DNA from: Streptomyces cynarae
GTDB lineage: Bacteria > Actinomycetota > Actinomycetes > Streptomycetales > Streptomycetaceae
Assembly (NCBI RefSeq): GCF_025642135.1
Contig: NZ_CP106793.1
Span: 2,959,001-3,023,000, forward strand
Length of the DNA stretch: 64,000 nt
Direction of reading: 5' to 3'
Positions 51,437 through 59,210 of the stretch are shown here, piece after piece. Below the pieces are notes generated by a model. It ran no database searches and was not told where the DNA came from. It worked only from the letters and a program-made list of their open reading frames with translations. Numbering within the stretch: position 1 is the stretch's first letter; every line of letters begins with the position of its first letter. Made by a program: the position numbers and the translations under genes.

Positions 51437-52741
51437 ATGAACCCTCCACGTAGTAACAGCTCGCTCCCCAAGCCGGGCCGCTCGGCCTACGGCGTGGCGT
51501 CGGCTGTGGTGCTGCTGCTCATACCCGTCATCGTGCTGGCCGGCGGGAACGCAGTCCGGGACTTCCTCAACTTCGGAGCGGGCGTGCTCTCGCTCGTCTC
51601 CCTCAGCTGCTCCGTGATCTGGGGGCTCGTCGCCCAGGACCGGATCTTCCTCAACACCCGCCAGCGGATCGTCGCGCAGGCCGTCCACCGGACCACCGCG
51701 GTCGCCTCGATCGCGTTCCTCCTGGTGCACGTCACGGTCAAGATCGCGCTCGAACACACTGTGCTGATCGCCGCACTGATCCCCTTCAGCCTGGGCGTCA
51801 GCGGCTCCGCCGGCCTCATCGGCCTTGGCTCCCTGGCCGGCCTCCTCATGATCTTCGTGGGTGTCACCGGCGCGCTGCGCAGCAATTTCGCGACCCCCGC
51901 GCCGGTAGCGGCGCGCTGGCGGGCGATGCACATGCTGGCCTACCCGTCCTGGTGCGCCGCGCTCGTGCACGGCCTGTACGCGGGACGCGCGGCGAAGCCG
52001 TTCTTCATGGTGTCCTACGAGCTGTGCCTGCTCGGGGTCATGGGGGCGCTGGCCCTGCGCGCCGCGCCGCGCCCGTTCAAGCGCAAGGTGGCCGACAGGG
52101 TCTTCGCGATCGTCGGCGGCGGTGACATGGCGGGACGCGAAGGACTGGACGCCAGCCGCGCCCGCAACGCGGAGGCGGCAGCCACCCTGGCGGGCTTCTC
52201 GGGGCGCTCGACGGACCGCGTCGGCGGCCCGGAGAACCTGGTCCCCCCGCAGCCCTCAACGCCCCTGTACGAGGCTCCCGCGGCCCGCAGCATGACCCCG
52301 GAGCCCGGCAACGGCTTCGCGGCCGCCTACCGGGCCACGTCGGCCACCCCGCGCGCGCAGACACCGATGATGCCGGACGCGACCCAGCGGATGGATCTGT
52401 ACGACACACAGGCCACCGAGGCCATGCCGCGCGTCGACGCCGGCGGCAGCACCTCGGGCAGCTGGCCGATCCCGTCACCGCCGCCGGTCGGGGAGGCGCC
52501 TCGCTCCGCGTACGACCCGCTCCAGGACACCGGATACACCATCCCGGCCTATGGCAATCCGGGATACAACGGGTACGGCGCGAGTGAGATGTACGACACC
52601 GGTGAGACGAACGTACCGTTCGGCACGTACAACTCGAACAACACGTACAACAGCGGTCCCGCAGCGGAAACGTTCCCCGGCGCCTTCGACACGCCGGGAG
52701 CCGGCGAACCCTGGAACGCGCCTTCCGGAGGCTTTAAGTGA
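51437..52741 (+). CDS. Bis-heme cytochrome b-like membrane protein (ferric reductase-like)
   Basis: 434 residues. The N-terminal half has about six hydrophobic helices (18-36, 47-67, 83-103, 110-145 as two, 163-183, 190-208). Histidines are placed as H84-X13-H98 on helix 3 and H165-X12-H178 on helix 5, the two-heme pattern of ferric reductase/NOX-type transmembrane domains. The C-terminal half (about 210-434) is a low-complexity P/T/G/Y/N-rich tail, probably disordered. Its stop overlaps the GTG of the NuoF-like gene, so the two are translated together. I infer transmembrane electron transfer; substrate unknown. Confidence 0.72.
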   Translation: MNPPRSNSSLPKPGRSAYGVASAVVLLLIPVIVLAGGNAVRDFLNFGAGVLSLVSLSCSVIWGLVAQDRIFLNTRQRIVAQAVHRTTAVASIAFLLVHVTVKIALEHTVLIAALIPFSLGVSGSAGLIGLGSLAGLLMIFVGVTGALRSNFATPAPVAARWRAMHMLAYPSWCAALVHGLYAGRAAKPFFMVSYELCLLGVMGALALRAAPRPFKRKVADRVFAIVGGGDMAGREGLDASRARNAEAAATLAGFSGRSTDRVGGPENLVPPQPSTPLYEAPAARSMTPEPGNGFAAAYRATSATPRAQTPMMPDATQRMDLYDTQATEAMPRVDAGGSTSGSWPIPSPPPVGEAPRSAYDPLQDTGYTIPAYGNPGYNGYGASEMYDTGETNVPFGTYNSNNTYNSGPAAETFPGAFDTPGAGEPWNAPSGGFK

Positions 52742-54354
52742 ACGAGGCCCTGCCCGACGTCCCGGAAGTCCGGGTGGTCGGGCTTCCGCAGCTCACGTCG
52801 GGCTTCGACCTTGTCGAGAGACTCGACCTGCCGATGCACCTCAAGGTGCACGGCCCGCTCGAGCCGATGGGCGGAGAGCAGCTCGCACAGCTCGCCGAGC
52901 AGATCAACCTCAAGGGGCGCGGCGGCGCCGGCTTTCCCTTCCACAAGAAGCTGCGCTCGGTCGCCGAGTCCGCGATCCGCCGCGGCATCCGGCCGGTCGT
53001 GGTCGTCAACGGAAGCGAGGACGAGCCCGCCTGCCGCAAGGACACGGTGCTGATCAACCGCGCCCCCCACCTCATCCTGGACGGCGCCCTGCTGGTCGCG
53101 GAGGCCCTGGGCGCCCGCCAGCTCGTCGTCGGGGTGACACGTGCCTCGACCGAGCGGTCGATGGAGCAGGCGCTGGCCGAGCGCGGGCTGAGCGACCGTC
53201 GCGGCGCGCCCATCCGCGCGCGCGTGCAGCGCAATCCGGTGCGCATGGTCACCGGAGCCGCCGCCTCGCTGATCCGCTCGATCGACGGCGGTCCGGCGAT
53301 CCCTCCGGGGCGCAAGACCAGCGCCTCGCAGAGCGGGGTCGGCGGCGCGCCCACGCTGCTGTCGAACGCCGAGACGTTCGCCCAGCTGGCGATCGCCGCG
53401 CGCATCGGCGCCGAGCGCTACTGCAACACCGGCCTGTACGACGAGCCCGGCACCGTCATGCTCACCGTCTCCGGCGCGGTCAACCGCCCCATGGTGATCG
53501 AGGTCCCCACGGGCGTCCCGCTCCGGTACGTGCTCCAGCTGGCCGGCGCCCCGCCGGTCCCGCAGGGCGTGCTGACCGGCGGCTACCACGGCAAGTGGAT
53601 CGACGCGACGACCGTCGACGAGGCGGTCGTCTCGCGCAACTCCCTGGACGCCGTCGGGGGCTCGCTGGGCGCCGGCGCGATCCTGCCGATCAGCCAGGAG
53701 ACCTGCCCGCTCGGCGAGTCCCTCCAGGTGGCGAAGTGGCTGGCCGAGGAGAGCGCGGGCCAGTGCGGCCCCTGCTACCTGGGGCTGCCGGCCGCGGCCC
53801 GCGGTATGGAGGACATCCTCAACGGCGGCGGTCCGGCCGCCCTGGAGGCCCTCAAACAGGTCGCCAAGGCCGTGAAGAGGCGCGGTGCGTGCTCGCACCC
53901 GGACGGCTCCGCGATGTTCCTGGAATCGACCATCAAGGCGTTCACGGACGACCTGGCCGCGCACGTCCTCGGCAACGGCTGCGGCAGGCCCGTGGAGGGC
54001 GTGCTGCCACTGTTCGAGGGCGGCAGGGCCCCGACGGGCATCCCGGGCGGCGGACAGGCCCAGCCGGAGGCGGGGGCCAGCCGGCAGAAGATCTACGTGG
54101 ACTGGACGCTGTGCCGTGGCCACGGACTGTGCGCGGACATCCTCCCGGAGGTCTTCGAACTGGGTGCCGACGGCTTCCCCACGGTCGCCCAGGCGCCGGT
54201 GCCGCTGTACGCGGAGGCGAAGGCCCTGCGGGCCGTGCGCCGCTGCCCGGCGCTCGCGCTGCGGATCGAGGAGGACACCCGGTCCGGTCCGCCGTCGCGC
54301 AGCAACCTGCCCGTGCTGTCGCAGGGCCGCGGACGCCGGGCCCTCGGGCGCTGA
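52738..54354 (+). CDS. NuoF-like flavoprotein with SLBB and [3Fe-4S] ferredoxin domains
   Basis: 538 residues. Order: NuoF-type FMN/NAD(H)-binding domain (about 55-210: LKGRGGAGFP at 58-67, NGSEDEP...KD near 91-102), an SLBB region (about 245-285), an N3-like cluster region, and a C-terminal single-cluster ferredoxin (about 450-510: CRGHGLC with C459 and C465, then RRCP with C503). In the N3-like site C343, C346 and C385 are present, but the first ligand of NuoF (CxxCxxC) is Ala337-like in ESAGQCGPC, so the usual four-Cys cluster is incomplete. It is coupled to the cytochrome-like gene. It probably moves electrons from NAD(P)H through Fe-S centres to the membrane partner. Confidence 0.78.
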   Translation: MNEALPDVPEVRVVGLPQLTSGFDLVERLDLPMHLKVHGPLEPMGGEQLAQLAEQINLKGRGGAGFPFHKKLRSVAESAIRRGIRPVVVVNGSEDEPACRKDTVLINRAPHLILDGALLVAEALGARQLVVGVTRASTERSMEQALAERGLSDRRGAPIRARVQRNPVRMVTGAAASLIRSIDGGPAIPPGRKTSASQSGVGGAPTLLSNAETFAQLAIAARIGAERYCNTGLYDEPGTVMLTVSGAVNRPMVIEVPTGVPLRYVLQLAGAPPVPQGVLTGGYHGKWIDATTVDEAVVSRNSLDAVGGSLGAGAILPISQETCPLGESLQVAKWLAEESAGQCGPCYLGLPAAARGMEDILNGGGPAALEALKQVAKAVKRRGACSHPDGSAMFLESTIKAFTDDLAAHVLGNGCGRPVEGVLPLFEGGRAPTGIPGGGQAQPEAGASRQKIYVDWTLCRGHGLCADILPEVFELGADGFPTVAQAPVPLYAEAKALRAVRRCPALALRIEEDTRSGPPSRSNLPVLSQGRGRRALGR

Positions 54355-54393
54355 CCCGGGCCCTCAGGCGCTGACCGGGCGCTGACCACACGG

Positions 54394-54426
54394 ACGGCGG
54401 GCCACCCTCACCGGGCGGCCCGCCGT
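54394..54426 (+). terminator. Hairpin terminator after the NuoF-like gene
   Basis: ACGGCGGGCC (54394-54403) and GGCCCGCCGT (54417-54426), 10 perfect pairs, then TTTCG; 40 bp past the stop. Confidence 0.75.
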
Positions 54427-54527
54427 TTCGTCCCCACGCGTCCGCGTACGCGGACTGTCCTCCCCGCATGAACAGTCGTCTTCACCGCTCGCACGTGGTC
54501 CGCGGCCGTCCACGCCGAACGCACGAC

Positions 54528-54560
54528 GAAGGCGGCCCATCCCTCGGATGAACCGCCTTC
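54528..54560 (-). terminator. Terminator of tRNA-Ala (copy 1)
   Basis: GAAGGCGG (54528-54535) pairs with CCGCCTTC (54553-54560), directly 3' of the minus-strand tRNA gene. Confidence 0.7.
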
Positions 54561-54568
54561 AACTTCTG

Positions 54569-54641
54569 TGGAGCTAAGGAGAATTGAACTCCTGACCTCC
54601 TGCATGCCATGCAGGCGCTCTACCAACTGAGCTATAGCCCC
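54569..54641 (-). tRNA. tRNA-Ala (anticodon GGC), copy 1
   Basis: 73-nt cloverleaf reading GGGGCTATAGCTCAG...TAGCTCCA on the minus strand. The acceptor stem has seven pairs including G3-U70, the alanine identity pair. The D-arm has GTTGGTAGAGC, the anticodon loop ATGGCAT gives GGC, and the T-arm has GTTCAATTC. CCA is not encoded beyond the discriminator A. Sequence is identical to copy 2. Confidence 0.97.
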
Positions 54642-54755
54642 TTGCGGCCACGCGCGGAACCGCGTATCGGCCTTGCCGCCCGGTTTCCCCGGCGGCGACG
54701 CCAACATTACACGGTCCACCGGGTGGAACACCAAATCGTTTCCCTCGCCCCCGCG

Positions 54756-54989
54756 TCAGGCCGTGGCGAACGAGTAGAAGCGTTTGAGCGTGCAGTGCTC
54801 GTCCAGGAGGCGGCCGTAGATCGGCTCCCCCTCCAGCTCCCGATAGGTCTCGATCGGGTCGCCTTTTATGATCAGCGCCCGTGCGCACTCCTCGCACCAG
54901 TACTGGTAGTCCGGGTTGACCGGCTCCATGTCACGGACGATCGGCGTGCCGCTGCCGCACCAGTCGCACTTCCGCCTGTGTGCACCCAT
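54756..54989 (-). CDS. Small zinc-ribbon-like protein
   Basis: 77 residues with CDWCGSG near residues 8-14 and YWCEECARAL near 30-39, a probable CxxC...CxxC zinc site, then an E/Y/R-rich helical part. Its ATG is 3 bp past the stop of the preceding short gene, whose end overlaps this gene's GGAG, so the two are coupled. Function unknown. Confidence 0.72.
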   Translation of the reverse strand: MGAHRRKCDWCGSGTPIVRDMEPVNPDYQYWCEECARALIIKGDPIETYRELEGEPIYGRLLDEHCTLKRFYSFATA

Positions 54990-54992
54990 CGA

Positions 54993-55166
54993 TCAGCTCC
55001 AGCTGTGGCCGCAGGCCGTGCACACGTAGGAGATGCCGCCGTTGTCGCCGAGCACCTGGGCGACGTGGGACGAGCCGCACGAGGGGCAGTCGAGGAGGGT
55101 GGCATTCCGACGTGTCACCGCCACTGCGAGGAGATCGTGGACCTCCCCGCGGATGCTCGCTGGCAT
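54993..55166 (-). CDS. Very small zinc-ribbon protein (57 aa)
   Basis: Starts MPASIRGEVHDLLAVAVTRR, with CPSCGSSH and CTACGHSW forming a clear zinc ribbon (CxxC at 27-30 and 49-52). GGGAGGGAG precedes the ATG by 5-6 nt. It lies directly upstream of the 77-residue zinc-ribbon gene, so the pair are likely co-expressed. Short enough to be missed by common gene finders. Confidence 0.72.
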   Translation of the reverse strand: MPASIRGEVHDLLAVAVTRRNATLLDCPSCGSSHVAQVLGDNGGISYVCTACGHSWS

Positions 55167-55235
55167 CGCTACTCCCTCCCGTCGGGCCGCGCCCCCTTCC
55201 GGCCGTTTGATTCTGCCACGGCCGGACCAATACGG

Positions 55236-56705
55236 TCAGCGACGCCTTCGTACCAGTCCGGACACAGCACCCAGCGTGGCCGTCGCGGCCAGCGCGTACA
55301 TGCACACGAGGAGCGCGTCCGAAGAGGTATACGCCCCAGGGGCCCCCAGTGACTCAAGCCGGTTCAGGAAGAGTGCGCCGAAGGCCGCCACACCGAGCAG
55401 CTGACCGAGCTGGGTGACCGTGGCGAGCAGGCCGCTGGCGTCGGCCGCGTCCTCGGGCCGCACAGTGGCGAGGGCCCCGGTCAGGGTGGGGCTGAAAGCG
55501 AGCGCGAGGCCCACCCCGACGCCCGCGAAGGCCGCGTACAGCCCGGCCCCGCCGTGGCTCCCGCCGTGCAACGCGAGGCCCACCCCGGTCACCGACAGGC
55601 CGGTGAGGACGAACCCTCCCGGGATCAGGTGGCGTTGCCAGGAGGCCGGCCACTTGCGCCAGGTCAGACCGGCCAACCCGAACACCACGGCGGTCGGCGC
55701 GAAGGTCAGCCCCGCCCGCAGGGCGCTGTAGCCGAGGCCGCCCTGGATGTGGAGGGTCAGCGAGAAGAGAAAACCGGCGTTGACCGCCATCACGGCCAGC
55801 AGCCGGAAGACGGCGAGGCCGATACCGGGATGGCGCAGCACCCTCGGCGCGATCAACGGCGCCCCGCCGCGCCGGGCGAGCCGGGACTCATATCCCAGGA
55901 ACAGGGCGAAAGCCAGTGCGGCCGCGGCAAGGGACAGCCAGGACCACAGCGGCCAGTGCTCCTCCTGGCCGAGCACGAGCGGCACGGTCAGCAGCGAGAC
56001 GGCCCCGCCGAGCAGCACCAGGCCGGGCAGGTCGAGGCCGCGCGAGCGTTCCCCGGCGTGTGCGTCGTCCCGCGGCAGGACGCGGCTGCCGACGGCCAGC
56101 AGCACGGCGCCGACGGGCACGTTCACGAGGAACACCGGCCGCCAGCCCTCGCCGAACAGGTCGGCGCTGACCAGGACCCCGCCCAGCACCTGCCCGGCGG
56201 CGGCACCGGTGGCCAGTACGGCGGAGTAGGCCCCGAGCGCCTTCGCCCGCGCTTCGCCGGTGAAGTGACGCTGGATCAGGCTGAGCACCTGCGGGATCAT
56301 CACGGCCGACCCGGCGCCCTGCACCAGCCGGAAGGCGATCAATTCCCCCGTTCCCCCGGCCAGTCCGCAGGCCAGCGAAGCGGCCGTGAACACCGCGATC
56401 CCGGCGAGGTGGACCCGGCGGTGGCCGAGCAGGTCGCCGAGGCGCGCTCCGGTGATCAGCAGCACGGCGTACGCGATGGAGTACCCGGCGACCACCAGCT
56501 GCAGTCCGGCGCCGCTCGCGTGGAGGTCTGAACCGATCGTGGGCACGGCGACGTTGACGATGAAGACGTCGAGCAGGGCCATGAACTGGGCGGTGAGCAC
56601 GACCGCGAGGAGCCGGCCGGGGCGATTGTCAGTGGTGGGGGTTTTACTGGTCGCAGGTCGGGTTCCGGGGGTGGATCCGGGGCCCGGTGGGATTGTCGTC
56701 GTCAT
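55236..56705 (-). CDS. MFS efflux transporter (DHA2 type), second pair
   Basis: 489 residues, about 14 helices; pattern QFMALLDVFIVNVAVPTIG in helix 1 and ARLGDLLGHRR in motif A. ATG 56705 (MTTTIPPGPGS) is used. It is divergent from an XRE regulator and resembles the module at 3.1-5.5 kb. The spacer contains TGCTG-N7-CAGCA (56754-56770), a possible operator. Substrate unknown. Confidence 0.9.
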   Translation of the reverse strand: MTTTIPPGPGSTPGTRPATSKTPTTDNRPGRLLAVVLTAQFMALLDVFIVNVAVPTIGSDLHASGAGLQLVVAGYSIAYAVLLITGARLGDLLGHRRVHLAGIAVFTAASLACGLAGGTGELIAFRLVQGAGSAVMIPQVLSLIQRHFTGEARAKALGAYSAVLATGAAAGQVLGGVLVSADLFGEGWRPVFLVNVPVGAVLLAVGSRVLPRDDAHAGERSRGLDLPGLVLLGGAVSLLTVPLVLGQEEHWPLWSWLSLAAAALAFALFLGYESRLARRGGAPLIAPRVLRHPGIGLAVFRLLAVMAVNAGFLFSLTLHIQGGLGYSALRAGLTFAPTAVVFGLAGLTWRKWPASWQRHLIPGGFVLTGLSVTGVGLALHGGSHGGAGLYAAFAGVGVGLALAFSPTLTGALATVRPEDAADASGLLATVTQLGQLLGVAAFGALFLNRLESLGAPGAYTSSDALLVCMYALAATATLGAVSGLVRRRR

Positions 56706-56824
56706 GCCTGCGAGCCTGGCGACGAGCGGGCACGGGTGCCGAGAGCCCGCCGATGCTGGTACCGACAGCACCTGGCAGCGACCGGCTCCGGTCCCGACGA
56801 TGGAGACGGGGGATGTGGGGGACC

Positions 56825-57733
56825 ATGAGGACGACACAGCGCCGCAGGCCGGAGCTGGCCGCCTTCCTGCGCAGCAGGCGGGCCCGGGTGACACCGGCCG
56901 ACGTGGGCATGCCGCCGGGACTGCGGCGCCGGACGCCGGGCCTGCGCCGCGAGGAGGTGGCGCAGCTCTCCGGGGTGGGTGTGACCTGGTACACATGGCT
57001 CGAGCAGGGCCGCCCGATCAACGCCTCGCCACAGGTCCTGGACGCGGTGGCGCGCACGCTGCGCCTGGACCAGCCGGAGCGCGAGCACCTGTACCACCTG
57101 GCGGAGGTGCCCTACGACGGGGGCGGGGAACGGCTGCCCCAGCGGGTCGGCCAGGACGTGCTGGACGTCATCGACGCCCTGGACCCGCGTCCGGCGGTGG
57201 TCTACAACTCGCGTTACGACGTCCTCGCCACGAACGCCGCCTACGGCGACCTGTTCCGGATTCCGAGGACGCCGGACATCGGCGCGGCGAACGCGCTGTG
57301 GACGCTGTTCATGGTGCCCGAGGAGGCCTGCCCGGTGGTGCACCGGGACAGCGAGCTGCCGGTGATGGTGGCCACCCTTCGCTCCGCGTACGGCAGACAT
57401 GTGGGCGAGCCGGCGTGGGAGGACTTCATACGCAAGCTGTCGGCGGCCAGTGCGTACTTCGCGGAGCTGTGGGCGAGCGGCGAGGTGACCCCGCCCGGGC
57501 CGCGGGTGAAGACCTTCCGTCACAAGGCGGTGGGCGAGCTGAGGATGACCTCGCTGTCCCTGTCGATCGACGGAATGCCGGAGTGCAGGATCGTGGCGTA
57601 CACGCCGGAGAACGAGGAGGCTCGCGAGAAGGTCGCACTGCTCAGAGCGCGGAGGCAGCGGCTGTGGCCGTCGCCGGACGGCGAGGCCGGGGAGGCCGTC
57701 CGCATTCGGAATACAGAAAATCCCGCCCCTTGA
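56825..57733 (+). CDS. XRE-family regulator with MmyB-like domain, second copy
   Basis: 302 residues. HTH domain with RRRTPGLRREEVAQLSGVG and WYTWLEQGRPINASPQVLDAVARTLRL, then the MmyB-like ligand-binding domain (about 105-285). It is clearly paralogous to the regulator at 4631-5500. ATG 56825 follows GGGGGACC; an ATG at 56813 is possible. It is divergent from the MFS gene, its likely target. Its stop lies inside the terminator of tRNA copy 2. Confidence 0.9.
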   Translation: MRTTQRRRPELAAFLRSRRARVTPADVGMPPGLRRRTPGLRREEVAQLSGVGVTWYTWLEQGRPINASPQVLDAVARTLRLDQPEREHLYHLAEVPYDGGGERLPQRVGQDVLDVIDALDPRPAVVYNSRYDVLATNAAYGDLFRIPRTPDIGAANALWTLFMVPEEACPVVHRDSELPVMVATLRSAYGRHVGEPAWEDFIRKLSAASAYFAELWASGEVTPPGPRVKTFRHKAVGELRMTSLSLSIDGMPECRIVAYTPENEEAREKVALLRARRQRLWPSPDGEAGEAVRIRNTENPAP

Positions 57734-57744
57734 CGGGACGGGAT
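57720..57744 (-). terminator. Terminator of tRNA-Ala (copy 2)
   Basis: ATCCCG/CGGGAT arms extended by CCC/GGG; on the minus strand the stem is followed by TTTTC. It also overlaps the end of the convergent XRE gene, so it may act in both directions. Confidence 0.75.
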
Positions 57745-57786
57745 CCTGATCATCGATCTTTGACAACTCAACAGAGTGCCGATCCG

Positions 57787-57859
57787 TGGAGCTAAGGAGA
57801 ATTGAACTCCTGACCTCCTGCATGCCATGCAGGCGCTCTACCAACTGAGCTATAGCCCC
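57787..57859 (-). tRNA. tRNA-Ala (anticodon GGC), copy 2
   Basis: Identical 73-nt cloverleaf to copy 1, with G3-U70 and GGC anticodon. The flank just 5' of the mature RNA is also similar (TGCxxCCACGCG pattern), indicating duplication of a longer segment. Confidence 0.97.
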
Positions 57860-57977
57860 TCGTGCCACGCGGCGGAGCCGCATGGTGTTTCGCCCCGCTC
57901 GGCGGGGCGAACAAGAAGAACTTTAGCCTGCGACCTGCCAGAAAGTGAAATCCGGGCCAGGAGCACCGCGAGGCCGC

Positions 57978-58646
57978 TCAGTCGTCGTCGCCGAGGACCG
58001 GTTCCGGCAGGGTGCCCGCGTTGTGTTCGAGGAGGCGCCAGCCGCGGGAGCCTTCGCCGAGGACGGACCAGCAGCAGTTGGAGAGACCGCCGAGGCTCTC
58101 CCAGTGTTGGGCCTCCAGGCCGAGCAGGCGGCCGATGGTGGTGCGGATCGTGCCGCCGTGGCTGACCACCACGAGCGTGCCGTCCACGGGGAGCTTCTCG
58201 GCATGGCGGAGCACCACGGGGGCGGCCCGGTCGGCGACCTCGGTCTCCAGCTCGCCACCGCCGCGGCGGACGGGCTCGCCGCGCTTCCAGGCGGCGTATT
58301 CCTCGCCGTGCAGGGCGATGATCTCCTCGTGGGTCAGCCCCTGCCAGACGCCCGCGTACGTCTCGCGCAGGGCCTCGTCCAGGGTGACCTCCAGGCCGGT
58401 GAGCGTGGCCAGCTCGGCGGCCGTGGCGGCGGCGCGCCTGAGGTCGGAGGCGACGATGGCGTCCGGCTTCAGCGAGGCGAGCAGGCGCGCGGAGCGGCGG
58501 GCCTGGCCGATGCCGGTCTCGGTCAGTTCGACATCCGTGGAGCCCTGGAAGCGGCGCTCCACGTTCCAGGACGTCTGACCGTGGCGCCACAGGATGATCC
58601 GGCGCCCCCGGCCCTTCTTCCCCGTGCTGGTGCCTGCTGCCGTCAC
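57978..58646 (-). CDS. Histidine phosphatase (phosphoglycerate mutase-like)
   Basis: 222 residues. Catalytic RHG motif in LWRHGQTSWNVERRFQG near residues 22-38, second His in VVVSHGGTIRTTIG, so the active site is complete. Its GTG overlaps the rsfS stop (GTGA). It is probably a broad phosphomonoesterase; the true glycolytic mutase is usually a longer protein. Confidence 0.9.
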   Translation of the reverse strand: MTAAGTSTGKKGRGRRIILWRHGQTSWNVERRFQGSTDVELTETGIGQARRSARLLASLKPDAIVASDLRRAAATAAELATLTGLEVTLDEALRETYAGVWQGLTHEEIIALHGEEYAAWKRGEPVRRGGGELETEVADRAAPVVLRHAEKLPVDGTLVVVSHGGTIRTTIGRLLGLEAQHWESLGGLSNCCWSVLGEGSRGWRLLEHNAGTLPEPVLGDDD

Positions 58647-59101
58647 CGCAGCTCCCCGCCCAGCTGCGCGTCCAGCTCGGCGGCGTCCTGGGCGGCCTGC
58701 AGCCTGGCGTGCTCCGCGGCCTTGCCGCGAGTGGCCTTGGCGTCGGGCGGCAGGTCCAGCTCGGGGCAGTCCTTCCACAGCCGCTCCAGCGCGTAGAAGA
58801 CGCGCTCCTCGCTGTGCTGGACGTGCACCACGATGTCGACGTAGTCCAGGAGCACCCAGCGGGCCTCGCGGTCGCCCTCGCGGCGTACCGGCTTGGCGCC
58901 GAGTTCCTTGAGCAGCCGCTCCTCGATCTCGTCGACGATCGACTTGACCTGACGGTCGTTGGGAGCCGAGGCCAGGAGGAAGGCGTCCGTGATCGACAGC
59001 ACATCGCTGACGTCGTAGGCGACGATGTCGTGCGCGAGCTTGTCGGCGGCCGCCTGGGCGGCGGTGTTGATGAGTTCCAGAGAGCGGTCCGTGGCGGTCA
59101 C
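58643..59101 (-). CDS. rsfS: Ribosomal silencing factor RsfS
   Basis: 152 residues, binds ribosomal protein L14 and blocks subunit joining under nutrient limitation. Conserved blocks include HDIVAYDVSDVLSITDAFLLASAPNDRQVKSI, read here in part, and WVLLDYVDIVVHVQHSEERVFYALERLW. GTG start at 59101. Downstream of the LCP gene and upstream of the phosphatase, as in other streptomycetes. Confidence 0.95.
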   Translation of the reverse strand: MTATDRSLELINTAAQAAADKLAHDIVAYDVSDVLSITDAFLLASAPNDRQVKSIVDEIEERLLKELGAKPVRREGDREARWVLLDYVDIVVHVQHSEERVFYALERLWKDCPELDLPPDAKATRGKAAEHARLQAAQDAAELDAQLGGELR

Positions 59102-59210
59102 TACAAGGCTTTCCGTCGGCGGTCAGTGATACCTCAAGGGTCTCACGGACCGCCGACGGCACCCCATGTGATTAATGGAGCACGCCCCGGCGGCCGGAGT
59201 GTGGCCCACG

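Noticed and set aside
54569..57859. Integrated element between the two tRNA-Ala genes
   Set aside because: No integrase, excisionase or phage gene lies between them, and the whole tRNA is repeated instead of a 3' fragment as in typical att duplications. Kept only as a possible recombination unit.
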